Below are positions 8,301-16,792 of a stretch of 44,134 nucleotides of DNA, piece by piece. The translations under genes and the position numbers were made by a program. A model generated the notes under the pieces. That model had not been told where the DNA came from, did no database searches, and saw only the letters and a program-made list of their open reading frames with translations. Source of the DNA: Singulisphaera sp. (lineage in GTDB: Bacteria; Planctomycetota; Planctomycetia; Isosphaerales; Isosphaeraceae). The first letter of the stretch is position 1. Every line of letters starts with the position of its first letter. The stretch covers positions 1 through 44,134 of the forward strand of contig DAIDJG010000096.1 of assembly GCA_027451445.1 (NCBI GenBank), read 5' to 3'.

Positions 8301-11300
8301 GCACGGACGGCGCAAGTGCGGTGACCTTCCTCGCCGAGGCCGGGTTCACGTACCGCTTCTGCGTGCAGGGGTACGATTTCGGCGGTGGCGCGGCGACAGG
8401 CAACATCGTACTTCATATCAATGGGCAACCCTCGGCAGGGTCGCTTCAGTTCGGCGATCAGACCTACGACACTTACGAGCAGGCTGGCAGTATCGTCATC
8501 CCAGTCACGCGCACCGGCGGTAGTTTCGGGGCTGTCTCCGTCGTGGTGAGTACGGGGGGCGGCACAGCGGTCCCCGGCGTTGACTACACCAGCGTTAACA
8601 CCACACTCAACTGGGCCAACGGGGACACGAGCACCAAGGATGTTGTCATACCGATCCTCAACTCCGGGGCCTCGGGGAATAGCCCCACCTTCAACGTCAA
8701 CCTGAGCAAAGTCACCGGGTCCGCCAGCATCGGCAACCCCTCGAGCATACCGATCGTCATCTTCCAAACCGCGGTGTCTTCAACGTCCGTTCAGTTTCAG
8801 TTGGCTCAGTTCACCGTGAACGAGAATGCCGGCAGCGTCGCCATCCCCGTGTCGCGTTCGATCGGTAGCGATTTTGTCACCATTTCCGTACAGGCCAGCA
8901 CCAGCAACGGCACGGCGGTGGTCGGCACGGACTACGGGGCTGTGACCCAGACGCTCATCTGGGGTGATAACGACACGGCGACCAAGTATCTGGTCATTCC
9001 CATCATCGACCGGGGCCTTACCTCGGGGACGAAGACGGTCAACCTCACGCTCTCGACTCCTCGAGGCGGCGGTGCCCTGGGGAGCCCCAGCACGGCGGTC
9101 CTCACGATTCAGGACAACGACGGTTCCGCCAGTCCGGCGGGCTCGCTGACGTTCGGGACATCAACGTTCAGCGGCAACGAGAACAGCGGCAACGTTACTG
9201 TCCCGGTCATGCGGACTGGGGGGAGCACCGGCCCTGTCTCGGTCATCGTCAGCACGAGCGATGGCACAGCAGTGGCCGGACTTGATTACACCGCACAGTT
9301 CCAAACACTCAACTGGGCGAGCGGCGATACGAGTGCCAAGGACATCACGATCCCTGTCACGGACCGAGGCTTGACGAGTGGATTGAAGACGCTCGGCCTG
9401 ACGCTCACCTACGCGACCGGCGGTGCGGTCCTTGCCAGCCCAAGCACGGCGGTCCTCACGATTAACGAGAACGACGCTCCCGTCGCGGGCGCGATTTCAC
9501 TGGGTGCCGCGACGTACAACGTGAATGAAAACGGGGGGAGCATCTCCATCCCCGTTTCGCGCACGGGTGGCAGCGCCGGCGTCGTTTCGGTTCAATTCTC
9601 GACGGGAGGCGGTACAGCAACCGCCGGCACCGATTACACGGCTGTCAACCAGACCGTAAGCTGGAGTAACGGACAGACCAACACGCAGAACATCGTGATC
9701 CCCATCCTCGACCCGCATCTGACGAGCGGTTCGAAGACGGTGAACATCGCACTCTCAGGCCCGACCGGCGGTGCGACGCTCGGCAGCCCGAGCAGCGCCG
9801 TGCTGACAATTGCCGACAACGACTCCGCGGGCTCGATCCAACTCGGCTCGGCCACGTTCAGCGTGAATGAAAACGGTGGCAGCATCCAGATTCCGGTGAC
9901 GCGCACCGGGGGCACCGCGGGCGCCGTGTCTGTACAGTTCGCGACCGGTGGCGGCACAGCCACGGCCGGGACGGATTACGCGTCGGTCAATCAGACCGTG
10001 AGCTGGACCGACGGGCAGTCGAACACGCAAAACATCACGATACCCATTCTCGACGCTCATCTGACAAGCGGCTCGAAGACCCTCAACATCACGCTCTCCA
10101 GCCCGGCGGGCAACGCGACCCTGGGGACCCCAAACACGGCTGTTCTGACGATTCAGGACAACGACTCGGCCGGTTCGATTCAGCTCGGGGCCGCGACGTT
10201 CAGTGTGAACGAGAGCGGAGGGAGCATCTCCATCCCCGTCTCCCGCACCGGCGGGACCACCGGCGCGGTCTCGGTACAATTCGCGACCGGTGGCGGCACG
10301 GCCACGGCTGGGACGGATTACACGTCGGTCAATCAGACCGTGAGCTGGACCGACGGGCAGTCGAACACACAAAGCATCACGATACCAATTCTCGACGCTC
10401 ACCTCACGAGTGGCTCGAAGACCGTCAACATCACGCTGTCCAACCCGACCGGCACGGCCACGCTCGGCACGCCGAATACCGCCGTGCTCACCATCCTGGA
10501 TAACGACGCCCCCGCCGGCACGATCGAGTTGGGGTCCGCGACGTTCAGTGTGAATGAGAACGGCGGCAGCGTCTCGATCCCGGTCTCTCGCACCAATGGC
10601 ACCGCCGGCGCGGTCTCGGTGCAATTCACGACTGGTGGTGGCACGGCCACAGCAGGGACAGACTACACTGCCGTGAACCAGACCGTGAGCTGGACCGACG
10701 GGCAGTCGAACACACAAAGCATCACGATACCGATCCTCGACGCTCACCTGATCGGCGGTTCGAAGACCGTCAACATCACGCTCGCGAGCCCAACAGGCAA
10801 TGCCACGCTCGGGACCCCGAACACGGCCGTTCTGACAATTCAGGACAACGACTCGGCCGGTTCCATTCAACTCGGGGCCGCGACGTTCTCTGTGAATGAG
10901 AGCGGTGGGAGCATCTCCATCCCCGTCTCGCGCACCGGCGGGTCCACGGGAGCGGTCTCGGTACAATTCGCGACTGGTGGCGGTACGGCCACGGCCGGAA
11001 TGGACTACACGTCGGTCAATCAGACCCTGAGCTGGACCGATGGGCAGTCGAACAGCCAAAACGTCACGATACCGATTCTCGACCCTCACCTGACAAGCGG
11101 TTCGAAGACTGTGAACATCACGCTCTCCAACCCGACCGGCTCGGCAACCCTCGGGGCGCCGAACACCGCCGTGCTCACGATTCTGGACAACGACACGCCT
11201 GCCGGCACGATTGGGCTTGGTGCCGCGACGTTCAGTGTGAATGAGAACGGCGGCAGCATTTCGATTCCAGTCTCGCGGGCCAGTGGCAGTTCGGGCGCAG

Positions 11301-13405
11301 TGTCTGTCCAGTTCAGCACCGGAGGCGGCACGGCAACCGCCGGGACGGACTATACCGCCGTTAATCAGACCATCACCTGGAGCAGCGGCGATAGCAGTTC
11401 AAAGACTGTCAACATCCCGATCATCGATCGTCAACTGACCAGCGGGTCGTTCGACTTCAACGTCACGATCTCGAGCCCGACCGGGGGCGCGTTGCTTGGG
11501 ATTCCCGCGTCGGCTACCGTCACGATCAACGACAACGACGTGCCGGTGCCCACCGCGCCGTCGGCTCCCCAGCTTGCGCCTCAAAGCGACACGGGTCTTG
11601 TGAATAACATGCCTGGCCTTACGAAAGATAACGGCTCGGCGAACGCGCCGTTGACCTTGACTGTCGGCGGCGTGAACCCCGCGAACGGCTTTGTGCAGCT
11701 CTACGACGGCAACGTTCCGCTCGGGAGCCAGGTGCCGGCGGTCGGCGGAACCGCAACGATCACGCTGAGCGGCCTCGCACAACCGCTGTCGGATGGCGTC
11801 CATGAAATCTCCGCGACGGTGGCCGCGACGTTGGGAGGGACGCAAAGCGCCGCGTCGACATCGACAACGATCACAATCCAGACCAGTCTGAGGGTGCTCA
11901 GCATCAGCCCCAATCCGGGTACGAACGTCCTGACGAGTCTCGCGAACAACCAGATCGTGATCACATTCAACCACCCGCTCGCGGGGCTTGTCGCCGACGA
12001 TCCCAGTACCGACTCGCTGACGCATCCGAGTAGCTTCCGGAGCAATCCCTTCGCGGTCATGCTCTTGCCCAGCGGTCCTGATGGGCAGGTGGTCAATATC
12101 CCTCAAACCGGCTCGTTGTGGACGGCACCGTCGGGGTACGATAGCGGCAACTTGCCCGTCCCCGCCACGCTGCTCTATCAAGTGAACAGCGCTAATGGAA
12201 CATCAACCATCACGCTCACGCCGGACCAGCCACTGGCGTCGGATGTCTACCTGGTGTCGGTCAACGGCCTGTTGAATGACCTGGCGGGCAACCCGTTGGC
12301 CAACCAGAACGGGACGATCGGCACGGTTTTCGAGAACTTCATCTACCGTCCCACTCCGATCAACGCGTCACCTTTGCGTGTCACCTCGATCACCACGGAG
12401 GACGGTATGGTTCCGATCACCAATGGCGCCGCGATCGCGCAGCCGGACACGATTGGGATCGCCTTCAACAAGCCGCTCGACGTGTGGCAGGCGAACTCGA
12501 GCACAGTCCACCTGTTTGCGAACGGTGCGCTACAATCGTCGGTCGCTGCCTACAGCCCCTCGACGGATACGATTTATCTGACACCGGAGGTCCGTTTGTC
12601 GCCGGGTACGACGTACACGATCGCGGTCGACGGAACTCTTAGCGACGATCAAAACTTCCCCGCACCTGGCAACTCCCTGGAGCAGGCATCGATCACGAAT
12701 TTCACCGTTACCGGTCCCGGTGTGAGTGCGGGGGGCGGCAGCGGGTCTCTAACCGTGACGGCCACGAACCCGCCCAGTGGTGCCGGCTTCGTCAACGGGC
12801 TCGGCTATGGCTCAGTCACGTTCAACGAGGGAATCACCCTATCCGCGAACAGCGTGGGACGCTTCTCAGCGATGCTCATTCCGCAAACGGGAGGAGTGAC
12901 AACTGGTGCGTTCGCGGGAGTGCCGTACAACGAGAAGCTGGCGTTTAATCCCAACACGAACCAGTTAATCATCGTGCCGACGACCGTTCAGCAGCCGGCG
13001 TCGCCTCAGCTCAACTTCAACGGTGTGGAGCTGTTTGCGATCTCGAATATCCAGGCGACGAGCGGGGACCGGTTCGTGGGCAACACTCCGGATCACTCGA
13101 CGTTCTACGCGACGTTCCGCCTCCTGAGCAACTCGGCGCCTCTGGTGACAATCCCGTCGAGCGCGAATGCACTTCTGAGCTCCGTGCCCGTGCCCACGAT
13201 GTCGGTCGCGTCCGCAGCTGCGACGCGCGGTGCGCCGTCGGCGACGAAGGGTGTTCTACCCGCGGTCCGTGTGTCCCCCGCGGTCACTCGGAGCAGGCCC
13301 GCGCAGTCGCTCCACACGGTCGCCCCTTTGCTCATCAAACGCGCCGACGTTCACCCGGGCGCCGGCGAGCTCCACAAGCTTTCAAAGCGGTCATGGGGGC
13401 GTTAA
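5351..13405 (+). CDS. giant secreted/surface protein: LEPR-XLL-like N-terminus, DUF7948-like domain, 7 SBBP blades, 10 Calx-beta domains, Ig-like C-terminus
   Basis: A 2684-residue protein, probably exported and cell-surface or extracellular. The N-terminus is Arg-rich and carries RLEELEARVLLSG (30-42), a variant of the planctomycete LEPR-XLL motif, instead of an ordinary signal peptide. Residues ~55-260 (LSFAANQGQ...) resemble the DUF7948 domain that often precedes SBBP repeats. About 262-757 holds seven SBBP repeats (pattern VYSTYLGG...AIAVDSQGNAYVTG), enough for one beta-propeller. A Calx-beta domain (~759-875), a PPC-like segment (~876-1027) and nine further Calx-beta domains (to ~2065, each ending in a DND-type turn) follow. 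The last ~620 residues look like Ig-like/SbsA-type domains. GGAG at 5338-5341 is nine bases before ATG. Calx-beta domains commonly bind calcium and occur in adhesins; an adhesion or matrix role is inference. No enzymatic motif is evident. Confidence 0.9.
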   Translation: MRIITRCHRRWLQRHPARREFLAVRRAVTRLEELEARVLLSGIPLTASSTAGSTYYQLPLSFAANQGQAAPEVGYVARGHGYSLLLTASTAALELQSTSSTGTMSTALSMQVVGASSEASSTALNPLPGVVNDFTGNDPSQWHTNIATYGTVSYQNVYPGVNLDYYGNQGELEYDFTVAPGASPGVIALSFQGATSVSLDSAGNLVLATPAGNLTEHAPVVYQNVNGVRQSVTGSFVLQGNGDIGFQVGTYDTSLPLIIDPTLSYSTFLGGDFSSDAFAVAVDSQGNAYVTGDTGADTFPTTTGAYNRLLNGSGSPGNTVTDVFVTKFSPSGTLVYSTFIGGTTDDHGTGIAIDSQGNAYVTGWTDSGDFPTTPGAFQATASFGENGFVTKLNPSGTALVYSTYLQGSSDDQPHAIAVDSQGFAYIAGDTFSNDFPTKNPIQGQNNGNDEAFVTKLNQAGTGLVYSTYLGGSQSDGASGIAVDSANEAIVVGYTDSIDFATTPNAFQPNRGGDPTQNVTNTFVTKINAAGSAFVYSTYLGGSVGALNNLSSGGPAVATDSAGAAYVTGDTADPDFPTTINAAEQTKNFTDTYGLFDAFVAKFNPAGGLDYSTFLSGGGLNASSAGRAIAVDSQGNAFVTGFTEDTSTPFPLDFPIQTTPGQPASYTKPGLTDAFVTEVSPDGSHFLYSSYLGGQTDDLGYGLGIDGNDNVYVVGTTNSIAAAGAGTPSTFPTLNAINSTPPNAAFGEVDGFVARVNLLEPGAGTFYFPYETYETTEAGKFVTVTVARRDGDSTAASINYSTSNGTAKNGTNYQTVSGTLNFPVGVHEKSFNVPVLDDGVNDNTPYLVVDLTLSSPTAGAVLDNTASTANVHIYDIETTSTNNDLWDNAIPLAGASPSATGSNVNATTNQGFNGGDPNDIYDFPVTDGKSTTSPKNDGGASVWWIWSPPVTEVATVDTFGSDFDTMVTVFGPNNHVVQNDDALGRTDGASAVTFLAEAGFTYRFCVQGYDFGGGAATGNIVLHINGQPSAGSLQFGDQTYDTYEQAGSIVIPVTRTGGSFGAVSVVVSTGGGTAVPGVDYTSVNTTLNWANGDTSTKDVVIPILNSGASGNSPTFNVNLSKVTGSASIGNPSSIPIVIFQTAVSSTSVQFQLAQFTVNENAGSVAIPVSRSIGSDFVTISVQASTSNGTAVVGTDYGAVTQTLIWGDNDTATKYLVIPIIDRGLTSGTKTVNLTLSTPRGGGALGSPSTAVLTIQDNDGSASPAGSLTFGTSTFSGNENSGNVTVPVMRTGGSTGPVSVIVSTSDGTAVAGLDYTAQFQTLNWASGDTSAKDITIPVTDRGLTSGLKTLGLTLTYATGGAVLASPSTAVLTINENDAPVAGAISLGAATYNVNENGGSISIPVSRTGGSAGVVSVQFSTGGGTATAGTDYTAVNQTVSWSNGQTNTQNIVIPILDPHLTSGSKTVNIALSGPTGGATLGSPSSAVLTIADNDSAGSIQLGSATFSVNENGGSIQIPVTRTGGTAGAVSVQFATGGGTATAGTDYASVNQTVSWTDGQSNTQNITIPILDAHLTSGSKTLNITLSSPAGNATLGTPNTAVLTIQDNDSAGSIQLGAATFSVNESGGSISIPVSRTGGTTGAVSVQFATGGGTATAGTDYTSVNQTVSWTDGQSNTQSITIPILDAHLTSGSKTVNITLSNPTGTATLGTPNTAVLTILDNDAPAGTIELGSATFSVNENGGSVSIPVSRTNGTAGAVSVQFTTGGGTATAGTDYTAVNQTVSWTDGQSNTQSITIPILDAHLIGGSKTVNITLASPTGNATLGTPNTAVLTIQDNDSAGSIQLGAATFSVNESGGSISIPVSRTGGSTGAVSVQFATGGGTATAGMDYTSVNQTLSWTDGQSNSQNVTIPILDPHLTSGSKTVNITLSNPTGSATLGAPNTAVLTILDNDTPAGTIGLGAATFSVNENGGSISIPVSRASGSSGAVSVQFSTGGGTATAGTDYTAVNQTITWSSGDSSSKTVNIPIIDRQLTSGSFDFNVTISSPTGGALLGIPASATVTINDNDVPVPTAPSAPQLAPQSDTGLVNNMPGLTKDNGSANAPLTLTVGGVNPANGFVQLYDGNVPLGSQVPAVGGTATITLSGLAQPLSDGVHEISATVAATLGGTQSAASTSTTITIQTSLRVLSISPNPGTNVLTSLANNQIVITFNHPLAGLVADDPSTDSLTHPSSFRSNPFAVMLLPSGPDGQVVNIPQTGSLWTAPSGYDSGNLPVPATLLYQVNSANGTSTITLTPDQPLASDVYLVSVNGLLNDLAGNPLANQNGTIGTVFENFIYRPTPINASPLRVTSITTEDGMVPITNGAAIAQPDTIGIAFNKPLDVWQANSSTVHLFANGALQSSVAAYSPSTDTIYLTPEVRLSPGTTYTIAVDGTLSDDQNFPAPGNSLEQASITNFTVTGPGVSAGGGSGSLTVTATNPPSGAGFVNGLGYGSVTFNEGITLSANSVGRFSAMLIPQTGGVTTGAFAGVPYNEKLAFNPNTNQLIIVPTTVQQPASPQLNFNGVELFAISNIQATSGDRFVGNTPDHSTFYATFRLLSNSAPLVTIPSSANALLSSVPVPTMSVASAAATRGAPSATKGVLPAVRVSPAVTRSRPAQSLHTVAPLLIKRADVHPGAGELHKLSKRSWGR
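9485..11545 (+). repeat. tandem Calx-beta coding repeats, 342/345-bp units in a 687-bp higher-order repeat
   Basis: Six consecutive Calx-beta units start at 9485, 9827, 10169, 10514, 10856 and 11201. Spacing is 342, 342, 345, 342 and 345 bases, so every second unit is offset by exactly 687 bases from 9827 onward. Units at 10169 and 10856 both begin AGSIQLGAATFSVNESGG. Units at 10514 and 11201 both begin AGTI.LG.ATFSVNENGG, and the preceding units end LDNDAP/LDNDTP against QDNDS for the others. Shared DNA words include ACCGACGGGCAGTCGAACA. This indicates duplication of a two-domain block and recent homogenisation. Earlier Calx-beta domains (7624-9484) are more diverged. Confidence 0.92.
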
Positions 13406-13462
13406 CGCGGGCTGCGAATGGGCGGCGCTCTCAGGGGCACATATGGTCTCCGGGGCACACGC

Positions 13463-14365
13463 TCAGAGGCTCATCATCTCCCGATACTGTTCGAGCCGGT
13501 GATTGATCTCGGCCCGATCCGTGCGCTGGAAACGCCGGAGACTGAAATCCTCGACGTTGAAGCTGGCCAGGATCGTCCCGTACGCCATCGCGGTTTTCAG
13601 GTTCGCCGGGTCCGGCTTCCCCGTCGAGGCCAGATAGCCCATGAACCCACCCGCGAAGCTGTCGCCGGCGCCGGTCGGGTCAACGACCTCACCGAGCGGG
13701 AAGGCCGGCATCACGAAGGTCTCGCTCCGGCTCAGGAACAGCGCGCCGTGCTCGCCTTTCTTGATGATGACGAACCGCGGGCCGAGTTCGAGCACTTTCC
13801 ACCCCGCGCGCACGAGGTTGATCTCCTCGGTCAGCATCCGCGCCTCGCCGTCATTCAAGACGAGGCCGTCCACTTCGCGCAAGAGCGCCAGCAGCTCGTC
13901 TCGCTGCGTTTCAATCCAGAGGTTCATCGTGTCCGCCACGATGAGCGTTGGGTTCTTGACTTGCTCGAGCACCTTGCGCTGAACGACGGGACTGCCGTTC
14001 GCGAGGAAAACGAACGGGGTCTCGCGAAACGCCGGCGGGACTTCGGGATCGAACGCGCCGAAGACGTTGAGGTGGACCTCAAGGGTCTCGGCCATGTTCA
14101 TATCGCCCGTGTACCGCCCTCGCCAGCGGAACGTCTTCCCGTGCGTCTCGATTTTCAGCCCTGACGTGTCGATTCTGCGCCCTTCGAGCATCTCCCGGTG
14201 CGCGGACGGAAAGTCCTCACCGACGACTCCCACAAGCCGAACCGGCGTAAAGTAACTCGCGGCATACGAGAAAAACGTGGCGGATCCACCGAGCGCGTCC
14301 GTCACAATCCCGTGCGGCGTCTCCACCGAATCGAGTGCGATCGAGCCTACAACCAAGAGAGACAT
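13463..14365 (-). CDS. PfkB-family carbohydrate (ribokinase-like) kinase
   Basis: A 300-residue cytoplasmic ATP-dependent kinase of the ribokinase/PfkB family. The N-terminal LVVGSIALD and LGGSATFFSYAA form the substrate-side glycine motif. KNPTLIVADTMN and VDGLVLNDGEA are core strands, and VVDPTGAGDSFAGGFMGYLA is PfkB signature 2, with the catalytic base at Asp235 and the anion hole. GGAG seven bases upstream on the minus strand supports the start. The substrate could be a sugar or nucleoside and cannot be read from the sequence. It converges on the giant gene with 57 bases between stops. A small membrane-protein gene lies 99 bases upstream on the same strand. Confidence 0.88.
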   Translation of the reverse strand: MSLLVVGSIALDSVETPHGIVTDALGGSATFFSYAASYFTPVRLVGVVGEDFPSAHREMLEGRRIDTSGLKIETHGKTFRWRGRYTGDMNMAETLEVHLNVFGAFDPEVPPAFRETPFVFLANGSPVVQRKVLEQVKNPTLIVADTMNLWIETQRDELLALLREVDGLVLNDGEARMLTEEINLVRAGWKVLELGPRFVIIKKGEHGALFLSRSETFVMPAFPLGEVVDPTGAGDSFAGGFMGYLASTGKPDPANLKTAMAYGTILASFNVEDFSLRRFQRTDRAEINHRLEQYREMMSL

Positions 14366-14464
14366 CGAGATACTCCACGAAGCAGGGACGCAGTGAGGAG
14401 TGCAACGAAGGCGGTAATCGAACGGTTCGCAGTCTCGTTTTCCGCCGAGGCGCTCGCCGTTTCG

Positions 14465-14923
14465 TCAAGGTCCGTTGGACGCCTTTGGTGCCTCAACGAG
14501 ACCGCGCGCCTTGCCATACAGCCGGCCGAGCGCACCGGGTCTTTCGTCAGGCTCGACGTAACGGGCGACCTCGTTGGGGCGGACCTCGAGGACCAAAACG
14601 CTGCCCTCTTGACTCAGTTTGCGAGCGTCGAATTCCGGGACAACGAAATCGGACAAAGGGTTGTTGAGCTGATTGAATTTCAAGGCAAGCGGAGTCTTCC
14701 CGTAGCTGCTCAAGAGAAAGACGTGCGCCTGCTGGGGATCAATCCGGTCGACGAAACTGCTCTCGGCCCCGACAGTGATCTCGACATTCAGAAGCGGTTC
14801 TTGCCCGCCATTGACGATCTTCACCAGGACCTCGGAGGGCTTGAGCACATTGAGGCCAACCTCGGCTGCGATCAGCAGCAAAACGACGCCGAGAGCAACC
14901 CACTTCCACCGCGACCGGACCAT
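14465..14923 (-). CDS. small single-pass membrane protein, unknown function
   Basis: A 152-residue protein that I do not recognise. Residues 1-6 are basic and 7-26 (WKWVALGVVLLLIAAEVGL) form a signal-anchor helix. The rest is a soluble, probably periplasmic, beta-rich domain with patterns such as VKIVNGGQEPLLNVEITVG and VLVLEVRPNEVARYVEPDE, resembling a small immunoglobulin-like fold. GAGG six bases before the ATG supports the start. It lies 27 bases downstream of gltX on the same strand, so cotranscription is likely. Confidence 0.65.
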   Translation of the reverse strand: MVRSRWKWVALGVVLLLIAAEVGLNVLKPSEVLVKIVNGGQEPLLNVEITVGAESSFVDRIDPQQAHVFLLSSYGKTPLALKFNQLNNPLSDFVVPEFDARKLSQEGSVLVLEVRPNEVARYVEPDERPGALGRLYGKARGLVEAPKASNGP

Positions 14924-14950
14924 CGGCCACCTCGCGCGAATCTCGGCGCA

Positions 14951-16411
14951 TCAACTCGTTTGGAGCATGGCGAGCGTTTCGGCGATGCGTCTCCGGCACG
15001 ACGCGCGCCCCAGAATCGCGAGGCAGTCATACAGTCCGGGGCCCACCCCCTGCCCCGTCGTGGCGACGCGCAAGGGATTGACGACTTGACCCATCGGATG
15101 ACCGTGCGATTCGGCGTAATCGTGAATCGCCTTCTCCAAACTGGGTACATCGAACGGTTCAACTGTCTCGAGCACCTGGTCGAGCTCGGCGAGCAGTTGG
15201 GGCACGCCATCCTTGCGCAACCGTTTCTTCACGGCGTCAGGGTCGTGGGTCAACGTCTCTGTGAAGAAATAGCGGCCGAGCGTCAGGATGTCGCCGAACA
15301 CCTTGAGTCGGTCGCCCAGCGCCACGACAACCGCCTCCACCCGCTGGCGGAATGCGTCGGAGATCGGCTCCTCCGCCAGTCCCTCTCGCTTCAGAAACGG
15401 CAGTACGCCGTCGACTTTCTGTTCGAGAGGGAGCTTGCGCATCCACTCGCCCTGAATCCAGAAGAGCTTGTCGGGATCGTGGCTGGCCGGCGAACTATTG
15501 ACCCGGTCGAGTGAGAACTTTTCGATCAACTCTTCGCGACTGAAGATTTCCTGGGTGTCGTCGTAGCTCCAGCCCAGGCGCGAGAGGTAGTTCATCATCG
15601 CCGAGGGCAGATACCCTCGGTTGATGTATTCGTCGAGCCCCACCGCGCCGTCCCGTTTCGACAGCTTCTTGCGCGAGCCCGGCGCGGCGACAAACGGGAC
15701 GTGCGCAAACGCCGGCAGTTGATACCCGAGCGCCTCGAAGATGAGCATTTGCGGAAACGTGTTCGTCAGGTGCTCTTCGGCGCGAACGACGTGTGTGATC
15801 TGCATGTCGGCGTCGTCGATCACGCTGGCGAAGTTATAGAGCGGTGTGCCGTCCGGCCGGACGATCACGAAGTCGCCGATTTCGTCCGTCTTTTGCTCGA
15901 CGGGGCCTTTGATCAGGTCGTTGAGCACCAGTGTGCGGCCGAGCGGAACCTCGAAGCGCAGGCCGTAGGGCCGGCCTTCGGCCTCGAAGCGGGCGAGGTC
16001 GGCATCGCTCACAGGCTTGCGCCGGAAGCGGTAGGCACGTTTGAAGGCCTCGGCCTCGCGGCGATCGGCGTCGCGTTCTTCCTGCGTCGAGTAGTCTCGG
16101 TACACGTGACCGCCGGCGATCAGCGCCTCGGTGGCTTTTCGGTAACGATCGGCACGCTGCGATTGGAAGTAAGGACCGTGCGGACCACCGGCCTCGGGGC
16201 CTTCGTCCCAGTCCATCCCCATCCAGCGGAAACCGTCGAGAATGAGCGCGACCGCCGCCTCCACGTGGCGCTGCTGGTCGGTGTCATCGATCCGAAGAAT
16301 GAACTGGCCGCCGTGGTGGCGGGCCAGAAGCCAGTTGAAAAGCGCTGTCCGCACCCCGCCGATGTGGAGAAAGCCCGTCGGGCTGGGTGCGAATCTTGTA
16401 CGTACGATCAT
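14951..16411 (-). CDS. gltX: glutamyl-tRNA synthetase
   Basis: A class I aminoacyl-tRNA synthetase that charges tRNA-Glu. The 486-residue length is normal for bacterial GluRS. The start MIVRTRFAPSPTGFLHIGG carries the HIGH-type motif (H16-IGG), and KKLSKRDG (~248-255) is the KMSKS loop. LYNFASVIDDADMQITHVVR is the conserved core. The cysteine zinc-binding set of some GluRS is absent (sequence around YSTQEERDADRREA). I start at 16411, where the conserved N-terminus begins; 13 extra in-frame codons upstream look untranslated. Whether the enzyme also charges tRNA-Gln, for a GatCAB route, cannot be judged. Confidence 0.97.
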   Translation of the reverse strand: MIVRTRFAPSPTGFLHIGGVRTALFNWLLARHHGGQFILRIDDTDQQRHVEAAVALILDGFRWMGMDWDEGPEAGGPHGPYFQSQRADRYRKATEALIAGGHVYRDYSTQEERDADRREAEAFKRAYRFRRKPVSDADLARFEAEGRPYGLRFEVPLGRTLVLNDLIKGPVEQKTDEIGDFVIVRPDGTPLYNFASVIDDADMQITHVVRAEEHLTNTFPQMLIFEALGYQLPAFAHVPFVAAPGSRKKLSKRDGAVGLDEYINRGYLPSAMMNYLSRLGWSYDDTQEIFSREELIEKFSLDRVNSSPASHDPDKLFWIQGEWMRKLPLEQKVDGVLPFLKREGLAEEPISDAFRQRVEAVVVALGDRLKVFGDILTLGRYFFTETLTHDPDAVKKRLRKDGVPQLLAELDQVLETVEPFDVPSLEKAIHDYAESHGHPMGQVVNPLRVATTGQGVGPGLYDCLAILGRASCRRRIAETLAMLQTS

Positions 16412-16792
16412 CGTCTCAGGAACCGTGCCTTTGTCGAAACCGCTTACCAATGAACGGATTGGGACTTACGATAGGCGGTTCCGACGGCGCTGTCAACCAT
16501 GCGCGGAGCGAGGTGAACGCGGGCGGGGCGGTATTACAGCGGTTTACGGTCGCGTAGCGCACAGCCGGGAGGGCGAGGCTTCGTCCGATCTATCGGCGAG
16601 TCTTCGAGCAGATGGATCATCGCGTGCCGCCTAGGGGGCCGCGTCATCACACGCGATGTTCAGAGGACTCGAAGACTCGTCCTCCGAACAAGGCTGGCTC
16701 GGACGGAGCCTCGCCCTCCCAAAAACATGTAGACTCGAAACATGGAATGATGTCGGGTGGTGCGGGTGTGCGCAGCGCGAAGGAAAACCGCT
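16412..16792. other. non-coding stretch upstream of gltX
   Basis: These 381 bases lie between the gltX start and the stop of a small minus-strand gene. They contain the nested palindrome described separately (16567-16720). I see no convincing gene. Short frames here that encode strings such as WEGEAPSEPALFGG come from the palindrome arm; that peptide string is familiar as a repeat-derived artefact in planctomycete annotations. Confidence 0.55.
16567..16720. repeat. 154-bp nested imperfect palindrome (MITE- or REP-like)
   Basis: Three pairs of inverted arms nest around a centre near 16638. The outer arms 16567-16587 and 16700-16720 match at 20 of 21 bases. The middle arms 16597-16608 (CGAGTCTTCGAG) and 16668-16679 are perfect, as are the inner arms 16618-16626 (CATCGCGTG) and 16650-16658. 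Spacers between arms are unequal, 9 against 20 bases between outer and middle. The outer arm (GGGAGGGCGAGGCT...) is a word I associate with dispersed repeats in planctomycete genomes. It could be a non-autonomous mobile element or a structured transcript. Confidence 0.7.

Noticed and set aside
9755-11089. 444-codon open frame on the minus strand across the Calx-beta repeats
   Set aside because: It runs antisense to a clearly coding repeat, has an Arg/Gly/Val-rich shadow composition, and repeats with the same period. It is a by-product of GC-rich tandem DNA.
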